64,000 nt of DNA from Sorangiineae bacterium NIC37A_2 (GCA_002085155.1 NASX01000001.1:47630-111629); one strand, 5' to 3'; counted from the first letter of the stretch, positions 25,701 to 34,528 are shown. Notes: a model not told the origin generated them from the sequence alone. Made by a program: numbers and translations.

Positions 25701-26885
25701 AACGGGGGCGAGTATTGCGACAACGGCCTGAACATCGACACCTACGAGACCGGCGCTCTCGGCGAGTGTGCCCCCGGTTGCGTCCGGCCCGCGCGCTGCG
25801 GTGACGGGATCCTCCAGCCGCACGAGGGCGAGGAGTGTGACCTCGGCGGTGGCAACGACGGCAAGTACGGCGGCTGCACCGCAGCTTGCAAATTCGCTCC
25901 TTACTGCGGCGACGGCATCGTTCAGACGGGCGGGGGCGCGGAAGAGGAGTGCGATCCCCCGGACGGCGTCTTCGGGACCTACGGAGTCGGTGTCTGCGGT
26001 TACGACTGCAAGCCGGCCCCCTATTGTGGCGACGGGATTCGCAACGGCAATGAGCTCTGCGACGGGACTCCTGGCTGTAACGCCAACTGCGAGTTCGATC
26101 CGTTCTGTGGCGACGGTCTCAAGACCTCCAACGAAGCCTGCGATTACGGCAACTTCAACAAGGACCCCGCGCCCTACGGGGGTTGCACAACCGCGTGTGA
26201 ATTCGGCCCTCGCTGCGGTGACGACGTCATCCAGTCGAACGCCGGCGAAGAGTGCGACGACGGTCCGGACAACGTCAGCGGTGAATACAACCGCTGCACC
26301 GAGGATTGTCTCCTCGGACCGCATTGCGGCGACGGCATCCATCAGTCGATGTTTGGCGAAGACTGCGACAACGGCTTCAACGAAGACATCTACGCTTACC
26401 CTGGCACCAGCGGCGCCTGCGGTGAGGACTGCAAAGCGGTTCCCTATTGCGGCGACGGACAGGTCCAGAGCTCTTACGAGCTCTGCGACAACGGTCCGGA
26501 CAATAGTGACAACGCTTACAACGGCTGTACGACCAAGTGTGAGTGGGGTCCCTACTGTGGCGACGGGAAGAAGAATGGGTCGGAAGAATGCGACCACGGA
26601 TCCAAGAACGTGGCCTATGCAGCCGACGGCAACGGCTGCAGCTACGAGTGCAAGAAGAACGTCCCCTACTGCGGCGACGGCGTCCGGAACGGCCCGGAGC
26701 AATGCGATCTCGGGACTTCGAACAACACCGGCGCTTATGGCGGCTGCAAGAAAGACTGCACCCGCGCAGCCTACTGTGGCGATGGAAAGGTCCAGAAGGA
26801 CGCTGGCGAGGAGTGCGACGACGGTCCCGCCGGCTCCCTCACCTGCACTCCGACCTGCAAGGGGCGCGAGACCATCCTGAAGTGA
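22737..26885 (+). CDS. Giant Cys-rich DUF4215-repeat lipoprotein with fibro-slime domain (paralog A)
   Basis: 1382 aa. Lipoprotein signal ends at ALIAVTG-Cys27; residues 28-82 are a Gly/Asp/Ser linker. From about 84 there are 12 Cys-rich repeats of the form C-G-[ND]-G-x(3)-x-G-E-x-C-D-D-G-N...G-D-G-C-S-x-x-C (DUF4215/Myxococcus repeat). Residues about 660-930 form a fibro-slime domain (LRYYFQYQGGEQLIFRGDDD, then VWVYINGRLAVDVGG), followed by 12 shorter repeats to the end. Dozens of disulfides are likely, so it is probably displayed on the outer membrane. Fibro-slime domains occur in surface or matrix proteins, including slime-mould cellulose-associated ones. Tandem with paralog B; role in adhesion or matrix is inferred. 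Confidence 0.88.
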   Translation: MTKPTILSTVNQVRFLVLSALIAVTGCELASEITIPGNDDRAGTGGLGGRGPFDDDEDDGIAVGSGGRAGSDDEDDSSSDGEPVKAVCGNGKLEPGELCDDGNRTSGDGCSADCDKVDENYICFDEGKPCTRVVTCGNGIIEGTEACDDKNTKDNDGCSAKCDKVEEGYSCVKPGEPCVLLPVCGNGIRERGEQCDDGNDEGDDGCSETCQQEDGYFCPPGQACVEIACGDGFRTPNEECDDNNQQSGDGCSSNCQVETGWYCSASGCKPICGDGLIRGTEACDDGDKESGDGCSSACRIEPFYECDNSGGISVCTSTIVCGNGELEPGEICDPGIAGQSDCYSTGAKACKAFVTALPAAICGNGIIEYGEECDGDGGSGGCDDDLCVVEDGFVCPKADHCVRLPSCGDGYLQAGEACDPGAMSTVGCTNCQINPNYFCSGQPSVCVVSICGDGIRAPDEQCDDGKHCAGGSKAGEACTANNQCPGSTCAPQSGDGCSASCIVETGYVCPPPGTSCLADCGDGVRTGNEECDSPDANGCLNCRLRPGYHCGPDGTDAPCTKSVCGNNVVEPGEGCDDGNKTAGDGCGPTCQLEPLVTRTESPAGSGIYPPVVQVTCGDGIKTGSEGCDDGNKTNGDGCDEFCNVEDGWHCEEPPTRPPSVKMAVTHRDFKASGEDGGHPHFENVNNNNKGITGAVCTSSNAATCGKLDNLGKPVKADGSFSSITGNATTSKNRFAAWFRDTNNLNIDTAVLPGTLELTQVGGVNSDVYEFSSSSFFPLDGKGHGNYGSTGHNFHFTTELRYYFQYQGGEQLIFRGDDDVWVYINGRLAVDVGGLHCAEIGRVILGDTDSSCSLHGEDYVKSGTNACALTDNAQNPIPTCTLSNSEKNSLTDSRFGITKGGVYEIALFHAERHTDQSNFRLTLQGFLAPRSTCNTICGDGIRAGSEVCDTGNGSPNGGGMPSSGYDTCLYVGANNANNCTKQFCGDGIKNGGEYCDNGLNIDTYETGALGECAPGCVRPARCGDGILQPHEGEECDLGGGNDGKYGGCTAACKFAPYCGDGIVQTGGGAEEECDPPDGVFGTYGVGVCGYDCKPAPYCGDGIRNGNELCDGTPGCNANCEFDPFCGDGLKTSNEACDYGNFNKDPAPYGGCTTACEFGPRCGDDVIQSNAGEECDDGPDNVSGEYNRCTEDCLLGPHCGDGIHQSMFGEDCDNGFNEDIYAYPGTSGACGEDCKAVPYCGDGQVQSSYELCDNGPDNSDNAYNGCTTKCEWGPYCGDGKKNGSEECDHGSKNVAYAADGNGCSYECKKNVPYCGDGVRNGPEQCDLGTSNNTGAYGGCKKDCTRAAYCGDGKVQKDAGEECDDGPAGSLTCTPTCKGRETILK

Positions 26886-27148
26886 AGCGCGTCGCGCCAC
26901 GGCGGAGCTCTCGGCCGCGCGCACCGGCTTCATGAGGCGCCGGAGCCAGTGCTCGGGAGCTCTGCACCCTCGCCAGCAGGCGCAGTCTGCGGGGCTCCAC
27001 GGTCAGCGGAATACGCACAGCTTCCCACCTCTGGGAGGGCGCGCAGTGTAGCACAAATCGTGAAGCTCCTTCTGGTCACCGAGAGCGGATAAACGCAGAA
27101 TGTCGAGAGGGGCCGCCCCCGATCTCTCTCCGCATTCCTGTCGTCTCC
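26886..27148. other. Spacer between the two fibro-slime paralogs
   Basis: 263 bp, no gene, no clear terminator with a T-tract. The second paralog may have its own promoter here, but I cannot fix one; neither paralog has a clear Shine-Dalgarno site. Confidence 0.35.
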
Positions 27149-30100
27149 ATGAACCCGCGCACCTTACTTTCCGCTCCTAACAAAGTCCGTTTTCTGGTGC
27201 TGGCTGCGCTCATCGCCGTAACAGGCTGTGAGCTCGCCAGCGACATCAACGTCGGAACCGACGACCAAACCGGGACCGGTGGCCTCGGGGGCCGCGGCCC
27301 GGGCGACGACGCAGATGGAGGTGACGACCTCGCCTCCGGAACAGGCGGAAGAGGATCTGCCGACGACGGAAGTGACGACGGTTCCGACGGCGTTCCCGTC
27401 GAAGCGGTCTGTGGGAACGGGAAGCTCGAGCCGGGAGAACTTTGTGATGACGGGAATAAAGACAGCGGCGACGGCTGTTCTTCCGACTGTCAGAAGGTCG
27501 ATGACGACTATATCTGCTTCGACGAGGGAAAGCCCTGCACCCGCGTCGTGACCTGCGGCAACGGAATCATCGAAGGGACCGAAGCCTGCGACGACAAGAA
27601 CACGAAGGACAATGACGGCTGTTCGGCCAAGTGTGACAAGGTCGAAGAAGGTTATAGCTGTGTGAAGCCCGGCGAGCCCTGCGTCTTGCTCCCGGTCTGT
27701 GGCAACGGGATCCGCGAGCGCGGCGAACAGTGCGACGACGGGAACGACGAGGGCGATGACGGCTGCAGCGAGACCTGCCAGCAGGAGGACGGCTACTTCT
27801 GTCCGCCTGGCCAGGACTGCGTCGAGATCGTCTGTGGCGACGGCTTCCGCACCCCGAGCGAAGCTTGTGACGACAACAACAAGACGAACGGCGACGGCTG
27901 CTCCTCAAACTGCGAAGTCGAAGCGGGCTGGTACTGCTCCGCCAGCGGATGCAAGCCGATCTGCGGCGATGGACTGATCCGGGGCACCGAGGAATGCGAC
28001 GACGCCAACAAGAACAGCGGTGACGGCTGCTCCTCCGCCTGTCGCAAGGAGCCCTTCTACGAGTGCGACAACACGAGCGGGCCGAGCGTCTGCACCAGCA
28101 CCATCGAGTGTGGCAACGGAATCCTCGAGCCCGGCGAAATCTGCGACCCGGCGATCATGGGTCAGAGCGACTGTTACTCGACCGGTGCAAATGCCTGCAA
28201 AGGCTTCGTCACGATCCTGCCCGAGCCCGTCTGTGGAAACGGCGCCATCGAGTACGGCGAAGAGTGCGACGGTGACGGCGGCACGGGCGGCTGTGACGAA
28301 GACTGCCTCGTGGAGGATGGCTTCGTCTGTCCGAAAGCCGGAACTTGTGTCCGCGTGCCAAGTTGTGGCGACGGTTACCTTCAGGCGGGCGAAGAGTGTG
28401 ACCCCGGGGCGATGTCGACCGTTGGCTGCACGAACTGCAAAGTCAATTCGAACTATTTCTGCTCCGGCCAGCCTTCGGTCTGTGTCGTCTCGATCTGCGG
28501 CGACGGGATCCGCGCTCCCAACGAGCAGTGCGACGACGGGAAACACTGCCTCGGCGGAGCCAATGCGGGCCAATCCTGCACCGCAAACAACCAGTGCCCC
28601 GGCTCCAGCTGCGCCCAGCGCAATGGGGACGGTTGCTCGACAAGCTGCACTGTGGAGACCGGCTACGTCTGTCCGCCGAACGCGAACTGTGTCGCGATTT
28701 GTGGCGATGGCATCCGTACGGGCAACGAACAGTGTGACTCACCGGATACCAGCGGCTGCCGAAACTGTCGGCTCCAGCCCGGCTACTCCTGTGGCCCGGA
28801 CGGTACCGACGCGCCCTGCACCAAGAGCCTCTGCGGCAACAGCGTCGTAGAGCCCGGCGAAGGGTGCGACGACGGAAACGCGATCGCCGGAGACGGTTGT
28901 GGACCGACTTGTCAGAAGGAGCCCGACATCAGCGGCTGGCCGAACCCGGTTGTTGCCGTCACCTGCGGCGACGGCATCAAAACCGGCTCCGAGGGATGCG
29001 ACGACGGAAATACGACGGACGGCGACGGCTGCTCCAGCACCTGCCAGAAAGAACCTGGTTGGGAATGCACTGAGGCAGTGACTTATCCTGACTCGATTAA
29101 CTTCAAGATCACCTACCGGGACTTCAAGCACCGCGGGGAGGTCGGCGGACACCCCCACATGAAGTACCACGGGAGCTATCCGAGCTATGGCACCGACCAG
29201 GGCATCGCGGGCCCGGTATGTACCTATGCGAACCGGAACACCTGCGCACGCCTCGACTCGGCTGGCAAGCCGACCTACGGCGGTGTCACATCGCGTGAGG
29301 ACGCGCCGGGCTCCGGCACCCATGTAACCATCGATCCTTCCGGAGACAGCCTCTCGCGCGAATATCATTGGGACGCCTTCCGCCTCTGGTACCGTGATAC
29401 GAACCCTACTGGAGCCAACCAAGTGATGGACCCCGCGGGCACGAATCCGATTGTCATCGCGCCTAACCCAGGGAACTGCACTGACCCCAGCGGCGTCTGC
29501 GCCACCGCGCCGACTCCGTCGAGCACTGTCGACACGCTCACTCTGTCGAAGATCACAAACGTCGGCAATCCTGCGGCCGCGAGCGCCTACCGCTTCTCGA
29601 GCCAGCTCGCGACCGGAAACAACACCTTCTACCCCCTCGGTTCCGAGATGGACCCAGTGAAGACGAATCGTGGTTTCGGCTACAACTACGCACAAGCGAA
29701 CGGAACGGGGGCCCGCAAGAATTGGCACTTCACGAGCGAGCTCCGCTACTACTTCCAGTATCAGGGCGGAGAAGAACTGAACTTCGTTGGCGATGACGAT
29801 GTCTTCGTCTTCATCAACGGCCGCCTCGCCGTCGACATCGGCGGCATTCACTGCACCCAGCGCGGACGAGTCGTCCTCGGCGACGAGGACAGCTCCTGCA
29901 GCGAGAACGGCGTTGACACCGTGACAACCGGAGCCAACGAATGCAGCGACGCCGGTATAATTCCAAATTGTACCCGCAGCGAAACAGAGGCCACCGATCC
30001 CACTGACGATCGCTTCGGCATCACCAAAGGGCAGGTCTATGAGATCGTCGTCTTCCAGGCGGAGCGTTCGCCGGTCGAGTCGAATTACCAGCTCACCCTG

Positions 30101-31471
30101 AGCGGGTTCCTCGCCCCCCGCTCAACCTGCAACACGGTCTGCGGCGACGGCATCGTCGCCGGCAGTGAGGTCTGCGATACCGGAAACGGCTCCCCGAACG
30201 GCGGCGGCATGCCCTCGAGCGGTTACAACACCTGCCTCTACGTCGGCCCGAACAACCCCGCCAACTGCACCTACCAGTTCTGCGGTGACGGCATCAAGAA
30301 CGGCGGCGAGTTCTGCGACAACGGCCTGAACATCGACTCCTACGGGACCGGCGCAGGCAAGTGTGCTCCTGGCTGCCAAGAACCCGCGCGCTGCGGCGAT
30401 GGTTACCTCCAATCGCACGAGGGCGAGGAGTGTGACAACGGGGTCAACAACAAGAACGAATACGGGCACTGCAGAACCGATTGCAAGTTCGCTCCTTACT
30501 GCGGCGACGGCATCGTCCAGGCAGACGCGGAAGAGGAGTGCGATCCCCCGGACGGCGACTTCGGGACCTACGGAGTCGGCGTCTGCGGTTACGACTGCAA
30601 GCCGGCCCCCTATTGCGGCGACGGGATTCGCAACGGCAATGAGCTCTGCGACGGGACTCCTGGCTGTAACGCGAACTGCGAGTATGAGCCCTACTGCGGT
30701 GACGGTCTCAAGACCTCCAACGAAGAGTGCGACTACGGCAGCTTCAACAAGGACCCCGCGCCTTACGGCGGCTGCACCCCTGAGTGCAAGTTCGGGCCCC
30801 GCTGCGGCGACGACGTCATCCAGTCGAACTCCGGCGAAGAGTGCGACGACGGTCCGGACAACGTAAACGGCGAGTACGACCGCTGCACCGAGGATTGTCT
30901 CCTCGGACCGCATTGCGGCGACGGCATCCACCAGTCGATGTTCGGCGAAGACTGCGACAACGGCTTCAACGAAGACATCTACGCTTACCCCGGCACCAGC
31001 GGCGCCTGCGGTGAGGACTGCAAAGCGGTTCCCTATTGCGGCGACGGCAAGCTCCAGAGCGCTTACGAGCTCTGCGACAACGGTCCGGACAACAATGACA
31101 ACGCTTACAACGGTTGCACGACCAAGTGTGAGTGGGGTCCCTATTGTGGCGACGGCAAGAAGAACGGCTCTGAGGAATGTGACAACGGTCCGAAGAACGT
31201 AGCCTACTCAGCAGACGGCAAGGGCTGCAGCTACGAGTGCAAGACGAACGTCCCCTACTGCGGCGACGGCGTCCGCAACGGTCCGGAGCAATGCGACCTC
31301 GGAACTTCGAACAACACCGGCGCCTACGGCGGCTGCAAGAAGGATTGTACCCGTGCCCCCTATTGCGGCGACCGCATCGTCCAGAAGGACGACGGCGAAG
31401 AGTGCGACGACGGCCCCGCGGGCTCTCTCACCTGCACTCCGACCTGCAAGGTGCGCGACATCTTGAAGTAA
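27149..31471 (+). CDS. Giant Cys-rich DUF4215-repeat lipoprotein with fibro-slime domain (paralog B)
   Basis: 1440 aa, same plan as paralog A: lipobox Cys27, acidic Gly-rich linker, 12 Cys-rich repeats, a fibro-slime domain (about 646-993), then 12 repeats. The domain order and repeat count are identical. The 58-residue difference lies mostly inside the fibro-slime domain, where B has an added Pro/Thr/Ser-rich segment (SREYHWDAFRLWYRDTNPTG, CATAPTPSSTVDTL). The last 12 repeats are almost identical to A even at silent positions, e.g. 3 changes in about 135 bases between 26328 and 30904. A terminator follows. Confidence 0.88.
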   Translation: MNPRTLLSAPNKVRFLVLAALIAVTGCELASDINVGTDDQTGTGGLGGRGPGDDADGGDDLASGTGGRGSADDGSDDGSDGVPVEAVCGNGKLEPGELCDDGNKDSGDGCSSDCQKVDDDYICFDEGKPCTRVVTCGNGIIEGTEACDDKNTKDNDGCSAKCDKVEEGYSCVKPGEPCVLLPVCGNGIRERGEQCDDGNDEGDDGCSETCQQEDGYFCPPGQDCVEIVCGDGFRTPSEACDDNNKTNGDGCSSNCEVEAGWYCSASGCKPICGDGLIRGTEECDDANKNSGDGCSSACRKEPFYECDNTSGPSVCTSTIECGNGILEPGEICDPAIMGQSDCYSTGANACKGFVTILPEPVCGNGAIEYGEECDGDGGTGGCDEDCLVEDGFVCPKAGTCVRVPSCGDGYLQAGEECDPGAMSTVGCTNCKVNSNYFCSGQPSVCVVSICGDGIRAPNEQCDDGKHCLGGANAGQSCTANNQCPGSSCAQRNGDGCSTSCTVETGYVCPPNANCVAICGDGIRTGNEQCDSPDTSGCRNCRLQPGYSCGPDGTDAPCTKSLCGNSVVEPGEGCDDGNAIAGDGCGPTCQKEPDISGWPNPVVAVTCGDGIKTGSEGCDDGNTTDGDGCSSTCQKEPGWECTEAVTYPDSINFKITYRDFKHRGEVGGHPHMKYHGSYPSYGTDQGIAGPVCTYANRNTCARLDSAGKPTYGGVTSREDAPGSGTHVTIDPSGDSLSREYHWDAFRLWYRDTNPTGANQVMDPAGTNPIVIAPNPGNCTDPSGVCATAPTPSSTVDTLTLSKITNVGNPAAASAYRFSSQLATGNNTFYPLGSEMDPVKTNRGFGYNYAQANGTGARKNWHFTSELRYYFQYQGGEELNFVGDDDVFVFINGRLAVDIGGIHCTQRGRVVLGDEDSSCSENGVDTVTTGANECSDAGIIPNCTRSETEATDPTDDRFGITKGQVYEIVVFQAERSPVESNYQLTLSGFLAPRSTCNTVCGDGIVAGSEVCDTGNGSPNGGGMPSSGYNTCLYVGPNNPANCTYQFCGDGIKNGGEFCDNGLNIDSYGTGAGKCAPGCQEPARCGDGYLQSHEGEECDNGVNNKNEYGHCRTDCKFAPYCGDGIVQADAEEECDPPDGDFGTYGVGVCGYDCKPAPYCGDGIRNGNELCDGTPGCNANCEYEPYCGDGLKTSNEECDYGSFNKDPAPYGGCTPECKFGPRCGDDVIQSNSGEECDDGPDNVNGEYDRCTEDCLLGPHCGDGIHQSMFGEDCDNGFNEDIYAYPGTSGACGEDCKAVPYCGDGKLQSAYELCDNGPDNNDNAYNGCTTKCEWGPYCGDGKKNGSEECDNGPKNVAYSADGKGCSYECKTNVPYCGDGVRNGPEQCDLGTSNNTGAYGGCKKDCTRAPYCGDRIVQKDDGEECDDGPAGSLTCTPTCKVRDILK

Positions 31472-31513
31472 GGAGAGAGTGCCGCGACAAGCGGCCCTCC
31501 CGGTGAAAAGAGA

Positions 31514-31540
31514 AAGGGCGACCTCAGCGAGGCCGCCCTT
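31514..31540. terminator. Probable bidirectional terminator
   Basis: 12-bp stem with one mismatch (AAGGGCGACCTC / GAGGCCGCCCTT), loop AGC, followed by CTCCTTTTC on the plus strand and by TTTCTCTTTTC on the minus strand. It separates paralog B from the convergent desaturase gene. Confidence 0.75.
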
Positions 31541-31564
31541 CTCCTTTTCTGGGGGCGAGGGAAG

Positions 31565-32518
31565 CTAGGCCGCTTCTTCGCTCTGCGAAGGAGCCAGGCG
31601 AGAGACGAGGATGTGCTCCGAGCTCCCCCGGAAGTAGCGACTCCAGAGGAACGTGAAGACATTTCTCTGCAAGAGGATCGGATGGATCGAAGCCGCACGG
31701 GCTTCATGGAGCTCCCGGAGGCGGCTCCAGTGCAGGCCTGGCTCCTCGTGGTGGACCGTGTGGAGGCCCGCGTCGAAGACGAGCCAGTTCTCGAATCGAC
31801 CGACGAAGTTCCGCGAGTGGTGATCCGGGGACTCTGGGTCACAGCCCACGTGCTGGAGATAGTTGATGAACATCATCGACCACGAAGCGAACAGCGCGGG
31901 GATGCCGAGGGAGGCGGCGTAGGCGAGCGCTCCGAGAGGAGCTCCGTGTCGGTCGACGAAGAACGAAAAAAGGAGCACATGGGCTACGATCAGCGTCACG
32001 ATCTGCGCGATGTACCAGCGGTACTCGCTCGGGCGCGTCCGGCGGATCTGAGCCAAGTAGGCGCGCACGGCGGGGAGCTGCCAGGCGCTCGAGCGCGTCG
32101 GATAGGTCAGGGCTTCGTAGAGGGAGTCCTCCTTGCCGCGGCGGAAGGTGCTGGTCGCATCAAGAGGACCATTTGTGTATCGGTGATGATTTTGGTTGTG
32201 CGTCGGGATCCAAGCGAACACCGGAAACCCGTAGAAAACTGAGAGCCAGAGCGAATAGAGCTGGTTCAGGGTTCCCGAGCGGAACACACCCTGGTGATTA
32301 TGATAGTGGGTCAAGACCCCCGCGCAGAAGCCGAGATAAAGCGCGCAAGGAAGGAGCGCGAGCGCGGCCCAAGGCGAAAAATATGCGACGATGAGCGGAA
32401 TCGGGAACAATCCAAGGGACCAGAAGAGACTGCGGATGTCACGATTCGAGCGCAGGAGCGAGCGCCGCGGCGCCGCTGACCTGGTGTCGAGAGTGCTTCC
32501 CCAGAGCGATGCAACCAT
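31565..32518 (-). CDS. Membrane fatty-acid desaturase
   Basis: 317 aa from ATG 32518, which has AAGGAA 8 nt upstream; the longer frame to 32584 has no SD. The three His boxes of acyl desaturases are present: THYHNHQG, THNQNHHRYTNG and HTVHHEEPGLHW, binding the di-iron centre on the cytosolic face. Hydrophobic pairs (LFWSLGLFPIPLIVAYFSPW, IAQIVTLIVAHVLLFSFFV) supply about four TM helices. It would introduce a double bond into membrane acyl chains. Divergent from tetR; a 26-bp element shared with the cfa-like gene lies 97-122 bp upstream. Confidence 0.9.
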   Translation of the reverse strand: MVASLWGSTLDTRSAAPRRSLLRSNRDIRSLFWSLGLFPIPLIVAYFSPWAALALLPCALYLGFCAGVLTHYHNHQGVFRSGTLNQLYSLWLSVFYGFPVFAWIPTHNQNHHRYTNGPLDATSTFRRGKEDSLYEALTYPTRSSAWQLPAVRAYLAQIRRTRPSEYRWYIAQIVTLIVAHVLLFSFFVDRHGAPLGALAYAASLGIPALFASWSMMFINYLQHVGCDPESPDHHSRNFVGRFENWLVFDAGLHTVHHEEPGLHWSRLRELHEARAASIHPILLQRNVFTFLWSRYFRGSSEHILVSRLAPSQSEEAA

Positions 32519-32614
32519 GATTGTTTTTCCTTGCTGCGACCTCGGAGTTGTACGAGCCTTCGTGGACGGTCGCGCGATCCACATGGCTCACTATGCGCGT
32601 CCGTAGTCCTCCTC

Positions 32615-32640
32615 CACAATTCGCAATGGATTCGGGTTTG
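32615..32640. promoter_or_regulatory. Putative TetR operator at the desaturase/tetR divergent promoter
   Basis: 26-bp element: CACAATTCGCAA, three variable bases, ATTC, one base, GGTTTG. 22 of 26 bases match the element at 34606-34631 in the same orientation, and the differences fall at the centre. It ends 2 bp before the tetR GTG. Read on the minus strand its right end supplies TTGTGG, a -35-like hexamer, 18 bp before CATAGT. Binding by the adjacent TetR is inferred. Confidence 0.65.
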
Positions 32641-32642
32641 TC

Positions 32643-33290
32643 GTGAACACCAAAGCGCGCAAGAAAACGGCTAGAAAAGCGCCAGTTCAGAGCCGTTCCC
32701 GAGCTACGGTCGACGCGATTTTGGACGGGTGTGTTCGCATTCTTGATCAAGAAGGATTGGTCGGTGCGACGACGAGTCGGATCGCGGAAGTGTCCGGTGT
32801 GAGCGTCGGTTCGCTCTATCAGTACTTCGAAAATCGCGATTCGATCCTGAACGCGCTCCAGGATCGCGAGTTTGCTCGGACCTCCGAAATGCTCCAGGGC
32901 CTGCTCTTGACGCGAAAGTTCGAGAGCGAGCGGGAGCTCGCGTATACGGTGATCTCGAGCCTTCTCGACCTCTACCGCGCTTCCCCCGGGCTTCATCGCG
33001 TGCTCGCCCTCGAAGGGCTCAGGGTTGCGCCGACCGATCGAGTTCAGGCTTTCGACCACAAAATCGTGGAAATTTTGCGCGCGTTCCTGGAGATGACGAG
33101 CTTCCAGATTCTGCGAAAAAATCGCCACGCTGCCGCCTTCGTCATTTACCACTCGGTTCGCGCGACGATGCTGGCGGCGATCCTCGAAGAGCCCGCGGGG
33201 ATCACTGACGAGGTCCTGGTTGAAGAACTCACCGACCTCGTCGTCACTCACCTGATCGGCGCTCCCCCTTCTCAAGGGAGCGCAAAGTAA
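32643..33290 (+). CDS. TetR-family regulator, probably of membrane lipid genes
   Basis: 215 aa from GTG 32643. After a Lys/Arg-rich tail, residues about 18-65 form the TetR HTH (SRATVDAILDGCVRIL, TTSRIAEVSGVSVGSLYQYF). The C-terminal ligand domain contains SSLLDLYRASPGLHRVLALE and FVIYHSVRATMLAAILEEP. Several acyl-CoA- or fatty-acid-sensing TetR proteins (FabR, DesT, FadR) control desaturases, and this gene lies between a desaturase and a cyclopropane synthase. The operator-like element abutting its start suggests autoregulation. The ligand is not known. Confidence 0.9.
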   Translation: MNTKARKKTARKAPVQSRSRATVDAILDGCVRILDQEGLVGATTSRIAEVSGVSVGSLYQYFENRDSILNALQDREFARTSEMLQGLLLTRKFESERELAYTVISSLLDLYRASPGLHRVLALEGLRVAPTDRVQAFDHKIVEILRAFLEMTSFQILRKNRHAAAFVIYHSVRATMLAAILEEPAGITDEVLVEELTDLVVTHLIGAPPSQGSAK

Positions 33291-33343
33291 CCCCTTACGC
33301 TCCGCTCAGCTCCAGGTGCGCGAAGCTTCGTAAAAGAAGCGGC

Positions 33344-33365
33344 CCCGGGTTCTTCTGAACCCGGG
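33344..33365. terminator. Hairpin between tetR and the cfa-like gene
   Basis: Perfect 9-bp stem CCCGGGTTC / GAACCCGGG, loop TTCT, between two convergent stops (33290 and 33380). The T-tract is poor in both directions. Confidence 0.55.
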
Positions 33366-33379
33366 CGCGAGAGGACACC

Positions 33380-34528
33380 TCAGCGGTATCCTGCGTGGAG
33401 CTTCTTCCGATCGAACTTGTTCGAGCTCTTGTGGAGCAAAACCTGGTAGTTGAACGCGGAGCCCTGCTCACCGATCCGCGCCGACCAGTAGAGGAAAAAC
33501 GACCACAGCCGGAACCAGCGCTCGCCATATGCGGCGACAATCTCCGCCCGATTTCTCCGCCAATTCTCGAACCAAAGGTCGAGCGTGATCACGTAGTGGG
33601 ACGAAACGTTCTCGACGTCCGCGACCTCAAAACCGGCGTCCTCCGCGAACTTGAGCATCGTCGAGAGTCGAATGCTCGCGTCCGCTCCCTCGAAGATGTG
33701 CCGGTTCATGAACAAGGCCCAGTTCAGGTCTTCTCCCTCCATCTTGAAGGGAGTGAGCGGACTGTGGGGCGCCTCGAGGTTCCGAATTCCGGTCCAAGAT
33801 AGAAGGAAGAGCCCCTGATCTTCGAGCAGGGAGTGGACCTTCTGGAAATACGTCGGCAGGTTCTTCACGCCGACGTGTTCGACCATCTCGAGGGAAACGA
33901 TCTTTGAGAAACGTCCCTCGACGTCCCGATAGTCACAGACCCGAACCTGCGCGCGATCCTCGGCGCCATAAGCAGAAATGCGCTCGGTTCCGAACTCGAC
34001 CTGCTCTTTGGCGAGGGTGACCCCCTGTACCTTCGCGCCAAATTCAGAGGCAAATCGCGCGACGAGGGTTCCCCAGCCACAACCGATGTCGAGCACGCGA
34101 TCTTCGGGGCTGAGGCGCAGCTTGCGCCCGACATGATCGATTTTCTGCTCCTGCCCGACCTCGAGGGACTCATCACCGCGCGGGAAGTAGCCAGCGGTGT
34201 AGACCATCGCCTCACCCAGGAACCATCCGAAGAAGTCGTTGCCACGGTCGTAGTGATCCGAAACGATCTCTTTGTCCTGCCTCTTCGAGTGAATCAGAAC
34301 GTTCGGAAAGTAGCGAGTCAGCCCAAAGCGGACATGGGAGCTCGTCAGACGAAAGCTCACGAGGTCATGCCGCTTCTTGAAGAGCTCGGCCCAGGCCTCA
34401 TCGGGGATATCGATGCGACCCTCGATATACGCCTCGTAAACGTCGCTGATCGGGACTCGTCTCCTCGCCCACAGGCTCTTCAGGGTTTGGTCGTCGAAGG
34501 TCAAATAGTCAGAAAGTTCGCTTCTCAT
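33380..34528 (-). CDS. cfa: Cyclopropane-fatty-acyl-phospholipid synthase family methyltransferase
   Basis: 382 aa. The N-terminal part (LFKKRHDLVSFRLTSSHVRF, DHYDRGNDFFGWFLGEAMVY) is the Cfa lipid-binding module; VLDIGCGWGTLVARFA binds SAM; SLEMVEHVGVKNLPTYF and FMNRHIFEGADASI are typical of the family. Cfa methylenates cis double bonds in membrane phospholipids, so its substrate would be made by the desaturase 0.8 kb away. Other family members make methyl-branched chains, which cannot be excluded. The shared 26-bp element lies 78-103 bp upstream of the ATG. Confidence 0.9.
   Translation of the reverse strand: MRSELSDYLTFDDQTLKSLWARRRVPISDVYEAYIEGRIDIPDEAWAELFKKRHDLVSFRLTSSHVRFGLTRYFPNVLIHSKRQDKEIVSDHYDRGNDFFGWFLGEAMVYTAGYFPRGDESLEVGQEQKIDHVGRKLRLSPEDRVLDIGCGWGTLVARFASEFGAKVQGVTLAKEQVEFGTERISAYGAEDRAQVRVCDYRDVEGRFSKIVSLEMVEHVGVKNLPTYFQKVHSLLEDQGLFLLSWTGIRNLEAPHSPLTPFKMEGEDLNWALFMNRHIFEGADASIRLSTMLKFAEDAGFEVADVENVSSHYVITLDLWFENWRRNRAEIVAAYGERWFRLWSFFLYWSARIGEQGSAFNYQVLLHKSSNKFDRKKLHAGYR

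Noticed and set aside
23661..26933. Long minus-strand frames across the fibro-slime genes
   Set aside because: The repeats of the true genes keep the reverse frames open; products are Val/Ala-rich shadows.
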